The translations under genes were made by a program, and so were the position numbers. DNA of 64,000 nt from Methylophilales bacterium (lineage in GTDB: Bacteria > Pseudomonadota > Gammaproteobacteria > Burkholderiales > Methylophilaceae): positions 558,001 through 622,000 of the forward strand of contig CP081940.1 in the NCBI GenBank assembly GCA_019823025.1, read 5' to 3'. Of the stretch, positions 38,106 through 45,979 are shown one piece after another (positions within the stretch are counted from its first letter, which is position 1; every line of letters begins with the position of its first letter). A model generated the notes under the pieces. The model did not search any database. It was not told the origin of the DNA and was given only the letters and a program-made list of their open reading frames with translations.

Positions 38106-39028
38106 AAAATATCTTAATTTCAGGTTCGTTGGCCTACGATTCTATTATGGTCTTCCAAGATTATTTTAAAAATCATATTTTGCCTGATCAAATTCATAAG
38201 CTAAGTGTTTCTTTTTTTGTACCTGAACTTAAAAGAAATTTTGGTGGGACAGCGGGTAACATTGCCTATAATTTGTCATTACTTAATTCAAACTCAATTT
38301 TAATGGCAACCGTAGGAGAAGACTTCAGTTCTTATGAAAAACGACTGAGTAGGCTTGATATTGTCCAAGACTATGTTAAAGAAGTTACCGATAGTCTGAC
38401 AGCACAAGCTTACATCACTACTGATTTAGATGATAATCAAATTACGGCCTTTCATCCAGGTGCGATGATGGAATCTCATCAAAATAGTATTTCAAGTGTT
38501 ACTGAGAAAGTTGATTTAGCAATTATTGCACCAGCAGGGAAAGAAGGAATGATAAAGCACGCACACGAATGTTCTGAAAAAAATATCCCTTTTATTTTTG
38601 ATCCAGGCCAAGGCCTTCCGATGTTTGATAAAGATGAATTGAATACATTTATAGACCAAGCAACCTATATTGCCGTTAATGATTATGAAGCTGAGCTTCT
38701 TATTAAAGTTTCAGAGTTAAGTGTCAGCAAAATCCAAAGTAAGGTTGAAGCTCTAATAATTACAAAAGGTGCACAAGGCTCAGAGATTTATTGTGATAAA
38801 AAGATTACGATACCTTCAATAAAAGCAGATTCTCCAGTAGACCCAACTGGATGCGGCGATGCTTACAGAGCGGGTTTGCTTTATGGGATCGCAAACGAAC
38901 TAGGTTGGGAGAATACAGGAAAGCTTGCCTCGGTTATGGGAAGCATAAAAATTAAAACACAAGGTGGACAAAACCATACTCCATCACTATCAGAAATAGA
39001 AGGATTATTTGGTAAGAAACTAATTTAA
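38102..39028 (+). CDS. PfkB-family carbohydrate/nucleoside kinase
   Basis: Ribokinase-like enzyme of 308 residues. Seen: FGGTAGNIAYNLSLL for the substrate pocket, GADFSSYE-like region, and the catalytic and anion-hole motif PVDPTGCGDAYRAGLLYG with the general base Asp. The family includes ribokinase, adenosine kinase and sugar kinases; the N-terminal ISGSLAYDSIMVFQDYF resembles adenosine-kinase-like proteins of betaproteobacteria. The substrate cannot be decided. It is coupled to hemJ by a four-base overlap, probably without functional meaning, and overlaps apaH tail to tail by nine bases. Confidence 0.82.
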   Translation: MKNILISGSLAYDSIMVFQDYFKNHILPDQIHKLSVSFFVPELKRNFGGTAGNIAYNLSLLNSNSILMATVGEDFSSYEKRLSRLDIVQDYVKEVTDSLTAQAYITTDLDDNQITAFHPGAMMESHQNSISSVTEKVDLAIIAPAGKEGMIKHAHECSEKNIPFIFDPGQGLPMFDKDELNTFIDQATYIAVNDYEAELLIKVSELSVSKIQSKVEALIITKGAQGSEIYCDKKITIPSIKADSPVDPTGCGDAYRAGLLYGIANELGWENTGKLASVMGSIKIKTQGGQNHTPSLSEIEGLFGKKLI

Positions 39029-39832
39029 ATCTTTCTTGTTAACCGCAACAGAAAAGGTTTTATTATCTTCCAAACGCAATGCCGTTAATTTCTTTCCCCA
39101 AATACAGGCTGAATCGATTGATGTGCCGTAAGGATGGTGATGAAGCTCGATTGCTGACCAATGTCCAGAAATTATTCTTTTATCTCTTTTGAAAATAGAC
39201 TTAAAACTAAACCAGGGTTTTAAGTGAGCTGGGAGATTATTCAAAGATCCGTTATATTTAAAATCTAGTGATTGATCTTTATTTAGGCAACGCATTCGCG
39301 TTAATGCATTTACAGAAAATCTCATTTTTTCATCTCTACTCATCTCCCCACTCCAAATATTTGGCATATTTCCATACATAACCTTAAAAAAATGTTCTGG
39401 ATCAGATTGCATGAGTACACAGGTTTCGTTGGAATTTTTATATGCCTCATCAAAGGACCAGCATGGATGAATGCCTGCATGCACGAGAATTTTTTTTTCG
39501 CCAATAAATGTTAAAGGCCAAGTTAACACCCATTCGACCAATTGATTAATTTCTTTAGATTCAAGCAAGGAATTTAATGTATCTTTTTTATTATGCCTTC
39601 TTTGCTTAAAAAAAATGGCTAGGAAGTGAAGGTCATGGTTACCTAAGACAATTTTGATATTACTTCTATTTTCGAAACACCAGGAAAGTGTTTCCATTGA
39701 GAATTTACCTCGATTAACAATGTCACCGACAAACCAAAGCTCATCCTTAGTTGAATCAAATGGTATTTTTTTTATTAAGTCTTGTAGTGAGTAATAGCAA
39801 CCTTGAACATCACCAATAGCAAAAGTTGCCAT
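39020..39832 (-). CDS. apaH: Diadenosine tetraphosphatase ApaH (symmetrical)
   Basis: Metallophosphoesterase of 270 residues that splits Ap4A into two ADP, and can remove NpnN caps from RNA. Seen: IGDVQGCYYSLQDLI, FVGDIVNRGKFSMETL, IVLGNHDLHFLAI, VHAGIHPCW and ISGHWSAIE. The length and the C-terminal half match ApaH rather than the related serine/threonine phosphatases. It lies after the cytochrome c5 gene on the same strand with 16 bases between. Confidence 0.93.
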   Translation of the reverse strand: MATFAIGDVQGCYYSLQDLIKKIPFDSTKDELWFVGDIVNRGKFSMETLSWCFENRSNIKIVLGNHDLHFLAIFFKQRRHNKKDTLNSLLESKEINQLVEWVLTWPLTFIGEKKILVHAGIHPCWSFDEAYKNSNETCVLMQSDPEHFFKVMYGNMPNIWSGEMSRDEKMRFSVNALTRMRCLNKDQSLDFKYNGSLNNLPAHLKPWFSFKSIFKRDKRIISGHWSAIELHHHPYGTSIDSACIWGKKLTALRLEDNKTFSVAVNKKDLN

Positions 39833-39848
39833 TTAGATTTCTAACGCT

Positions 39849-40337
39849 TTATAAGTTACCACCTGATGAATTTGCCATCCAAACAACAGCTGCAGCAACT
39901 TCTGCATCTGAAAGTGATGGATTTCCACCTTTAGCAGGCATAGTTCTAATACCCATAATTGCATTGTTTACAAGCATTTCTTTACCTTGAGCTATTCTTG
40001 GCGCCCACTGCTCTTTATCTCCAATCTTAGGTGAATTCATCATCCCACTTGCATGGCATAACGCACAATTTTTTTGGGCAATTTTTTCACCTGAAATGCT
40101 GCCGCTATCTCCAGCTTTTTCTGTTGCTGCCTCAGCCACCTTAACTTCTGCTACAGGTTTTACATCGGCTTCAGCAACTTTTTCCTCGACCACTGTATTC
40201 TCGACTACATTTTTTGTAGGTTCAGGACTCTCTTTTTTTGTAGCAGCTACAATAACAACTATTGCAAAAATAAAGCTGCCCACAACAACTCCTACAGTTT
40301 CTAAAACGCTTCTTAAATGACTATTTTCCTTGCTCAT
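39849..40337 (-). CDS. Membrane-anchored cytochrome c5-type protein
   Basis: Electron carrier of 162 residues: N-terminal membrane anchor at about 12-32, an Ala/Val/Glu/Lys-rich linker at 35-75, and a class I cytochrome c domain with C91-A-L-C-H95 and a probable axial methionine M133 in GIRTMPAKGG. Family resemblance is to c5/CytC proteins with DKEQWAPRIAQGKEML. It is expected to be on the periplasmic side, shuttling electrons to the oxidase encoded downstream of this cluster. It is read after ctaA-cyoE on the same strand. Confidence 0.88.
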   Translation of the reverse strand: MSKENSHLRSVLETVGVVVGSFIFAIVVIVAATKKESPEPTKNVVENTVVEEKVAEADVKPVAEVKVAEAATEKAGDSGSISGEKIAQKNCALCHASGMMNSPKIGDKEQWAPRIAQGKEMLVNNAIMGIRTMPAKGGNPSLSDAEVAAAVVWMANSSGGNL

Positions 40338-40363
40338 AAAACCCTCTCTTACTAAATTAAAAG

Positions 40364-41275
40364 TTAAACAAAAATAAATTTATAGTAGTGATCGACTAAA
40401 AAAGCCGCAAATATTAAACTCAGATATAAAATCGAATAATTAAATACTTTTTTTGATAGTTTATCAGAATAATTCCTGTACAACACAACAACATAATAAA
40501 GAAATACAGCGTTTAATATTGTTGCAAAGAATAAATAAATAAGCCCTGACATACCAACACTAAAGGGCATGAGAGTAACTATCGCCAAAATAATAGTGTA
40601 TAAAATGATATGTAGTAAAGTAAATTTTTCACCATGCGTTACGGGCAACATTGGGATACCAACTTTGGCATATTCCTCGCGACGGTAAAGTGCCAAAGCC
40701 CAGAAATGCGGAGGCGTCCAACAGAATATTATTAAAAAAAGAATCCACGCTTCAGGTGAAAGTTGGTTATTGACTGCGGCCCAACCTAATACAGGTGGCA
40801 TTGCTCCAGAGGCACCTCCAATAACGATATTCATTGGGGTAGCAGGTTTTAAGAATACTGTGTAGATCGCCGCGTAAGCAAAAAAAGTTATTAACGTGAG
40901 CCACATAGTGAGGAAGTTTACAAAAAAGAACAGGACTGCTAATCCTATGAGGCCAACTATAGATGCTAGAACTAATGTTTCTTGCTGGTTAATTTTTCCA
41001 GTGCCAAGAGGTCTGGCTCGAGTTCTTGCCATTTTCTTATCAATACTCTCCTCAATCAGGCAATTAAATGCTGCTGCTGCTGCTGCCACAAAACCTATTC
41101 CTAAAATGCCTGACAATAAAATATTCCATGGGACCATCCCAGGTGTACTTAAAAACATCCCAATAACTGCTGTAAAAACGATTAGTGAGTTAACTCTTAA
41201 TTTACAAAGAGTCAGAAAATTTTTAATCTTTTCTGCGTTTATTTGAAATTCATTATTTTCAAGTGCTTTAGTCAT
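40364..41275 (-). CDS. cyoE: Protoheme IX farnesyltransferase (heme O synthase) CyoE/CtaB
   Basis: Membrane prenyltransferase of 303 residues that adds the farnesyl chain to heme b. Seen: FLTLCKLRVNSLIVFTAVIGM, the N-x3-D substrate motif NCLIEESIDKKMARTRARPLGTG, GGASGAMPPVLGWAAV and WTPPHFWALALYRREEYAK. About nine hydrophobic segments. The start overlaps the ctaA stop by eight bases; the two successive enzymes of heme A synthesis are therefore made together. Confidence 0.95.
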   Translation of the reverse strand: MTKALENNEFQINAEKIKNFLTLCKLRVNSLIVFTAVIGMFLSTPGMVPWNILLSGILGIGFVAAAAAAFNCLIEESIDKKMARTRARPLGTGKINQQETLVLASIVGLIGLAVLFFFVNFLTMWLTLITFFAYAAIYTVFLKPATPMNIVIGGASGAMPPVLGWAAVNNQLSPEAWILFLIIFCWTPPHFWALALYRREEYAKVGIPMLPVTHGEKFTLLHIILYTIILAIVTLMPFSVGMSGLIYLFFATILNAVFLYYVVVLYRNYSDKLSKKVFNYSILYLSLIFAAFLVDHYYKFIFV

Positions 41276-42257
41276 ACTTTGGTGTAATTCTTGAATTAAT
41301 AATAACCGTTATTATAACTAATAAAGCAGCGCCAAGGTTATGCATTGTTGCTAATGCTAATGGTAAATGGAGAAGTAAGTTTAGAACTCCAATAACAAAC
41401 TGAAAGCCTATAACTATGATTAGAAGATTTCTATATAGATTACATGACTTAAACTTACTCATTAAATAAATAACGTATAAAAAATAGGAGACAAAGATAA
41501 AAGCCCCAACTCTATGAACCCATTGAATTGCTTGAAGTGCCTGAAGGGTTAAAGCCTCACCTTCGGAAGTGACACCCAATTCTCTCCACAAAGAGAAGCC
41601 ATTACTAAAATCCATAGGTGGTATAAGTTCACCGTGACATGTTGGGAAATCGGTGCAGGCAAGTGCTGCATAATTTGTACTTGTCCAGCCTCCTAAAAAA
41701 ATTTGAATAAATAGAATCACAAATGAAAATCTTATTATTTTTATAGAGGCAGGGTTTAAGCTAATTAATTTATCACTGACTGTGCCCCAATGACGATGTG
41801 AAATATAAGTCAATAATCCTAACGTTGTCATACCTCCAAGCAAATGCAATGAGACTATTATGGGCATTAAAAGCTCTGTTACCGTCCACATCCCTAACAT
41901 CCCCTGCGCAATTACAAGTCCTAATAACCCATAAACAAGTGACGGTTTCACATTTATCTCATCTTTTTTTCTATATGCTAAGAAAGCTAAAGATAAAATT
42001 AAAAAACCTAAAATAGCTGCAATGTATCGATGAATCATTTCAATCCACGCTTTTTTATTATCAATTGAGCTCTCAGGATAATTAGCTTGAGCTTTTTCGA
42101 TTGCAGCCACACTTTCTGGGACCGTTAAAGTTCCATAACAACCAGGCCAATCAGGGCAACCCAGACCCGCATCTGTTAATCGAACATACGCACCAAATAC
42201 AACCACACATAAGGCAAGCATCGTAGCACCAAGTACTATATTTTTGAACCAAATCAT
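41268..42257 (-). CDS. ctaA: Heme A synthase CtaA
   Basis: Eight-segment membrane protein of 329 residues that converts heme O to heme A. Seen: VRLTDAGLGCPDWPGCYG near residue 27, WIEMIHRYIAAILGFLI with heme-ligand His, QIFLGGWTSTNYAALACTDFPTCHG and WVHRVGAFIF with the second-half His pair. The COX15/CtaA type with paired cysteine loops. Divergent from the TlpA-like gene at 42312. Confidence 0.95.
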   Translation of the reverse strand: MIWFKNIVLGATMLALCVVVFGAYVRLTDAGLGCPDWPGCYGTLTVPESVAAIEKAQANYPESSIDNKKAWIEMIHRYIAAILGFLILSLAFLAYRKKDEINVKPSLVYGLLGLVIAQGMLGMWTVTELLMPIIVSLHLLGGMTTLGLLTYISHRHWGTVSDKLISLNPASIKIIRFSFVILFIQIFLGGWTSTNYAALACTDFPTCHGELIPPMDFSNGFSLWRELGVTSEGEALTLQALQAIQWVHRVGAFIFVSYFLYVIYLMSKFKSCNLYRNLLIIVIGFQFVIGVLNLLLHLPLALATMHNLGAALLVIITVIINSRITPKYD

Positions 42258-42311
42258 ACCTATCCTCTCATTAAGAAGTATTCATTACCGGTTATAATAA
42301 ATACTTTAAAC

Positions 42312-42821
42312 ATGTATCTAAAAAAATCTAAATTGAAAAACAATAAAATCATATCTATCTTGCTTATTGCTTTTGTTACTGTACTTTTATTTTTAAGCCT
42401 ACAAACTACAACTATTAAAGATCTGAATCTAACCACTATCAGTGGTGAAAAAATAACTTCACAGCAGCTGCTAGGTAAAATCACACTTATTAATTTTTGG
42501 GCAACTGATTGTCCAGGCTGCATCAATGAAATGCCTGGACTTATTGAAACTTACAATCAATATAAGGACCAAGGGTTGGAGGTAATTGCTGTAGCAATGT
42601 ACTATGATCCCCCAAGTCGAGTCATCAGTTTTACTAAAAATAATAATCTTCCTTTTCCTGTCGTACTTGATACTAATAAAGAAATAATAAATAAGTTTAA
42701 CAACGTCAAACTAACTCCAACATCAATAATACTTGATGAAAATGGCTATGTAATAAACACCATTATTGGAGAAATTGATTTTAATGAATTTAATAAAAAA
42801 CTTATTAAACTTTTAAAATAA
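42312..42821 (+). CDS. TlpA/ResA-like membrane-anchored thiol-disulfide protein
   Basis: Thioredoxin-fold protein of 169 residues with a membrane anchor at about 12-31 and active site C67-P-G-C70 in NFWATDCPGCINEMP. The cis-Pro loop reads KLTPTSIILDENG. The fold family reduces periplasmic cysteines, for example in cytochrome c apoproteins or the CuA site; location between ctaA and the SCO-like gene suggests service to the oxidase. CPGC differs from the CPPC and CEPC more usual in ResA. It ends adjacent to the convergent SCO-like gene with no spacer. Confidence 0.85.
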   Translation: MYLKKSKLKNNKIISILLIAFVTVLLFLSLQTTTIKDLNLTTISGEKITSQQLLGKITLINFWATDCPGCINEMPGLIETYNQYKDQGLEVIAVAMYYDPPSRVISFTKNNNLPFPVVLDTNKEIINKFNNVKLTPTSIILDENGYVINTIIGEIDFNEFNKKLIKLLK

Positions 42822-43403
42822 TTATTTCTGGTTCCTAATAAGTCTTTCAATGTCCTTAATAGTTCCCATAGGGTTGGCATCTAATTTATATTTCATCATC
42901 AAAAAACCAAATGGGTCAATCAAGTAAGTCCCACTAATATCAAATTTAGGATACTCTTCAAATTTTTTAACAAGACGTTCATAATCCTTACTTTTCGGAT
43001 CAATGTATTTCTGCCCATTAAACGAATCTGAAAATGCTTCCCATGACTGAATTTTTGTTGATACCAAAAGACGGTCAACCTTATCCCTATCCTTACCCAA
43101 GGCAAGCCTGATTTGCCTTACTTCATAGAGCTTATCTTCACAAAATTGATTACATTCTGATTCTACGAAAAAGACTAAAGTCCATTTGTCATTTATTGAT
43201 GAGACAGCATCATTCTTGATATCGTAAACTTCTAACTCTCCCAATGAGATAACTGGAGAAATGATCGTACCTTTTTGTGTACCTCCATCTTCTTTTTTAA
43301 ATTCAGTAAAGAAAACCAAATACCAACTCACAAAAATAGGGATTATGAATATTAAAGCGACACCTAATAGAATGATTCTCGCTTTTGACTTTTTATTTAC
43401 CAT
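42822..43403 (-). CDS. SCO/thioredoxin-like membrane protein of the oxidase cluster
   Basis: Membrane-anchored (about 10-31) periplasmic protein of 193 residues with a thioredoxin-like core. C84-x3-C88 (ESECNQFCEDKLYEVRQ) stands where SCO1 has its copper cysteines, but the SCO histidine (usually VDHS) is replaced by LIDPFG. The family is a known companion of betaproteobacterial cox clusters. A thiol rather than copper role is an inference. Its start overlaps the surf1 stop by 11 bases. Confidence 0.8.
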   Translation of the reverse strand: MVNKKSKARIILLGVALIFIIPIFVSWYLVFFTEFKKEDGGTQKGTIISPVISLGELEVYDIKNDAVSSINDKWTLVFFVESECNQFCEDKLYEVRQIRLALGKDRDKVDRLLVSTKIQSWEAFSDSFNGQKYIDPKSKDYERLVKKFEEYPKFDISGTYLIDPFGFLMMKYKLDANPMGTIKDIERLIRNQK

Positions 43404-44133
43404 TGGATTTCCTTTTCATACTAAGCCTTATAAAAATAATTAAAAGAGTAATTGCAAATGCAAACCATTGAAAGGCATATCCATAATTCTTTTGTGAGTC
43501 AGGTGCAGGTAATTTAAAATTCTCATAAAACTCTTTATCAATAATTGGATTAAGATAAATCATGTAAGGCATTACATTCGCCGAGAGAAAATAATCAAGT
43601 TCTAGTTTATCTAGCCTTTGGAACCTAAAAATTTGAGAATTAAGTGTCTCAATGCTATTTTTTCCTAATTTTATTCCGCTTACTGGAAAATCGGCAACAT
43701 ATCCTAAGAGCAATATTTTTCCTTCAATCTCATTAATAACTGGGAGCATCTCACGATTTTTTAAATTTGGGTGCCAGCCTCTATTAACTAAAACTATAGA
43801 ATCTGAGCCTTTGATTTTAAACGGTGTAATAATGTTAAAACCAGCAATTTGATTAAATATTTGATTATCTAAAATAATATTTTGTTTATTTATAAATGAA
43901 CCTTCAAACTCAACCTTTCTCCATAGAAGGCTCGATTTTTCATCAATTACATTATTTTTATCAAGAACGATAGCAGCTTCTTGTTGTCTATCTGTATAAT
44001 TTGAATTTAGAGCATTTTTTTGATCGGCCCTATCAATTTGCCAGAAACCTAGGGCAATAAAGCCACAAAAGGTAATTGCAAATATTAATGCAGGAAAAAG
44101 TTTAAATTTAAATGTATAGTTTTTTAAAAGCAC
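43393..44133 (-). CDS. SURF1-family cytochrome oxidase biogenesis protein
   Basis: Inner-membrane protein of 246 residues with one hydrophobic segment at each end (about 12-30 and 220-238) and a periplasmic domain. Seen: GFIALGFWQIDRADQKNAL, WRKVEFEGSFINKQNIILDNQ, GFNIITPFKI, VLVNRGWHPN and NYGYAFQWFAFAITL. SURF1 assists heme A insertion into subunit I. It diverges from the DUF2909 gene and lies upstream of the SCO-like gene. Confidence 0.9.
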   Translation of the reverse strand: MLLKNYTFKFKLFPALIFAITFCGFIALGFWQIDRADQKNALNSNYTDRQQEAAIVLDKNNVIDEKSSLLWRKVEFEGSFINKQNIILDNQIFNQIAGFNIITPFKIKGSDSIVLVNRGWHPNLKNREMLPVINEIEGKILLLGYVADFPVSGIKLGKNSIETLNSQIFRFQRLDKLELDYFLSANVMPYMIYLNPIIDKEFYENFKLPAPDSQKNYGYAFQWFAFAITLLIIFIRLSMKRKSNGK

Positions 44134-44155
44134 ATTTATCCTTGGGGAAATTATT

Positions 44156-44371
44156 TTGGATGCAGCATCTATTTATAAGTTCATCGTTATAGCACTTCTT
44201 GTATTAATTTTACTTTCATTAACCAAAGGATTACATTTCTTGATGAAAGATGATGAGAAATCTTTTAACATGGTCAAATCTTTGACCGTAAGAATTGTCT
44301 TATCGATTTTACTATTTATCTTATTGTTCTTTGGGTTTTATATGGGTTGGTTATCTCCGAACTATGCATAA
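44156..44371 (+). CDS. Twin-transmembrane DUF2909 protein
   Basis: 71-residue membrane protein with two hydrophobic helices (about 6-27 and 45-66) joined by the charged loop LMKDDEKSFNMVKSLTVRI. It matches the DUF2909/twin TM small protein found in cox clusters of proteobacteria; no biochemical role is known to me. The start is a TTG at 44156 with GGGGA eight bases upstream. It is the only plus-strand gene between surf1 and coxC and ends at a bidirectional terminator. Confidence 0.82.
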   Translation: MDAASIYKFIVIALLVLILLSLTKGLHFLMKDDEKSFNMVKSLTVRIVLSILLFILLFFGFYMGWLSPNYA

Positions 44372-44402
44372 AAAAAAGGTTACCTACTGATAACCTTTTT
44401 TT
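44371..44402. terminator. Bidirectional rho-independent terminator
   Basis: A perfect 12-base inverted repeat: AAAAAAAGGTTA at 44371-44382 and TAACCTTTTTTT at 44391-44402, with an eight-base loop. The A and T runs give U-tracts in both directions, so it can stop the DUF2909 transcript (plus) and the cox operon (minus, after coxC at 44413). Confidence 0.88.
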
Positions 44403-44412
44403 TCAATTAAAC

Positions 44413-45291
44413 CTAAATCCAATATACGAAAATAAATAATCCAAGCCAAACTACATCAACAAAGTGCCAGTACCAGGCAACGGCTTCAAATGCGAAATGA
44501 TCTTTTTTGCTGAAGTGCCCTTTTATTGATCTATACAAAATAATAGCTAACATTAATGCACCCATGCTCACATGAAAACCATGGAAGCCAGTCAACATAT
44601 AAAATGTTGACCCATAAATACCACCCTTCAATGTCAAATCAAGCGCTTGATGCGCATGGACATACTCATAAACTTGAAAACCAAGAAAGATTAAACCTAG
44701 AAGAACTGTCGCAGCTAACCATGAACAAAGTTGTTTACGATTATTTTTTTGTAATGCCCAATGAGCTAGTGTAACAGTTACACCGCTTAACAACAGTAAT
44801 GTAGTGTTAAGTGCAGGTACTCCAAATGCTGGTATAACATTGGTGTATTGAGTGTATCTTGATGGATCTGGCATAACATTCATAGGCCACGCAGCTTGAA
44901 ATGCTGGCCATAGAAACTCATGTGTCCCGTTGTGCCCTCCATTACCTTCTCCACTTAACCAAGGAATAGAGAATTCTCTTGCATAATATAGAGCGCCAAA
45001 GAAAGCTGCGAAAAACATAACTTCTGAAAGAATAAACCAACCCATACCCATTCTAAAACTAACATCGACTTGTTTACTATATTTTCCTGCTAAACTTTCC
45101 TTGATAACATCCTTAAACCAACCATGAAACATATAAACTACTGCAGCTAAACCAATAAATAGTATAAATTTTCCAATATCTCCACCGTTAAACCAAACGG
45201 CACCACCTAAGAAAGATGTAAATAGTGCAAGGGTTGCGATAATTGGCCATTTACTGCCATCAGGGACGTAATAAAGTTCTTGAGATGCCAT
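44413..45291 (-). CDS. coxC: Cytochrome c oxidase subunit III
   Basis: 292-residue membrane protein with seven hydrophobic segments. Seen: the N-terminal YYVPDGSKWPIIATLALF, MGMGWFILSEVMFFAAFFGALYYAREF, LLLSGVTVTLAHWALQKNN, FYMLTGFHGFHVSMGALML and the final AVAWYWHFVDVVWLGLFIFVY. It is the last gene of the coxB-coxA-small-ctaG-coxC operon and ends next to the bidirectional terminator. The aa3-type identity follows from the heme A genes upstream. Confidence 0.96.
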   Translation of the reverse strand: MASQELYYVPDGSKWPIIATLALFTSFLGGAVWFNGGDIGKFILFIGLAAVVYMFHGWFKDVIKESLAGKYSKQVDVSFRMGMGWFILSEVMFFAAFFGALYYAREFSIPWLSGEGNGGHNGTHEFLWPAFQAAWPMNVMPDPSRYTQYTNVIPAFGVPALNTTLLLLSGVTVTLAHWALQKNNRKQLCSWLAATVLLGLIFLGFQVYEYVHAHQALDLTLKGGIYGSTFYMLTGFHGFHVSMGALMLAIILYRSIKGHFSKKDHFAFEAVAWYWHFVDVVWLGLFIFVYWI

Positions 45292-45328
45292 AGTTTTTCC
45301 TATTTATATATTTTTAATTAAATAACTT

Positions 45329-45862
45329 TTAGTTAACTGCTACTTTTTTTGCTCTAAAAAAAGTATAAGACAATGTTAAGGCAGTTACTTCCTCCGGTAA
45401 ATCTTTATCAACTTCAAACCTTACTACCATTTCTTTAACTTCGCCAGGTTTTAATAACTGGTTTATAAAACAAAAGCATTCAGCTTTTTTAAAATATAAC
45501 GATGCAATCTGAGGAGAAACACTCGGTATAGCCTGTCCTGTCACATCACCGTTATACAGATTCTCAACGACGTAAGTCGCCTCATAAAATTTGCCTGGCT
45601 GAACCTTCATGGTCTTAACATTTGACTTTAATTTCCAAGGCAAATCACCATTAATATTTGAATCAAACCTTATTTTCACAATTCGATCAGACTTGTATTC
45701 TTCTTTCACATCACTCTCAACTACACGAATTGTTTTGCCATTTAACCCTGTGATTTTACAAAATACATCATACAATGGGACCATAGCATAACCAAAACCA
45801 AACATTAGTATCGTCACTAAAAACAAAGTGATGGCAGTCTTTTTTGTACCCCTATTACCCAT
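45329..45862 (-). CDS. ctaG: Cytochrome c oxidase assembly protein CtaG/Cox11
   Basis: Copper chaperone for the CuB site, 177 residues, with one N-terminal membrane helix at about 10-30 and a periplasmic immunoglobulin-like domain. Seen: GYAMVPLYDVFCKITGLNG and the copper-binding YFKKAECFCFINQLLKPGE (the C-x-C motif), then VRFEVDKDLPE and LSYTFF. Its ATG follows the stop of the 38-residue gene directly. Confidence 0.94.
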   Translation of the reverse strand: MGNRGTKKTAITLFLVTILMFGFGYAMVPLYDVFCKITGLNGKTIRVVESDVKEEYKSDRIVKIRFDSNINGDLPWKLKSNVKTMKVQPGKFYEATYVVENLYNGDVTGQAIPSVSPQIASLYFKKAECFCFINQLLKPGEVKEMVVRFEVDKDLPEEVTALTLSYTFFRAKKVAVN

Positions 45863-45979
45863 TTAAAATGTAAACATCAAAACAAATAACCCGTAAAAAG
45901 AGCAAGCCATTAAACCTAATATTATTGCTAATCGCTTATTTTTTTTATTAAGCTTTACCTTCCTATCAGACGACTTCAT
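45863..45979 (-). CDS. 38-residue cytochrome oxidase small assembly protein
   Basis: A very short reading frame exactly fills the space between coxA and ctaG. Its ATG at 45979 overlaps the coxA stop (TAATG) and its TAA abuts the ctaG ATG. The product begins MKSSDRKVKLNKKNKRLA, a basic cytosolic tail, followed by one hydrophobic helix (IILGLMACSFYGLFVLMF). Short single-helix proteins at this position are annotated as cytochrome oxidase small assembly protein in betaproteobacteria. Size, position and helix fit; the sequence itself is too short for certainty. Confidence 0.75.
   Translation of the reverse strand: MKSSDRKVKLNKKNKRLAIILGLMACSFYGLFVLMFTF

Noticed and set aside
39849..40337. Linker of the cytochrome c5 protein (VAEADVKPVAEVKVAEAA) as a tandem DNA repeat
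   Set aside because: Only a loose Ala/Val/Glu/Lys pattern typical of flexible linkers; no exact nucleotide repeat.
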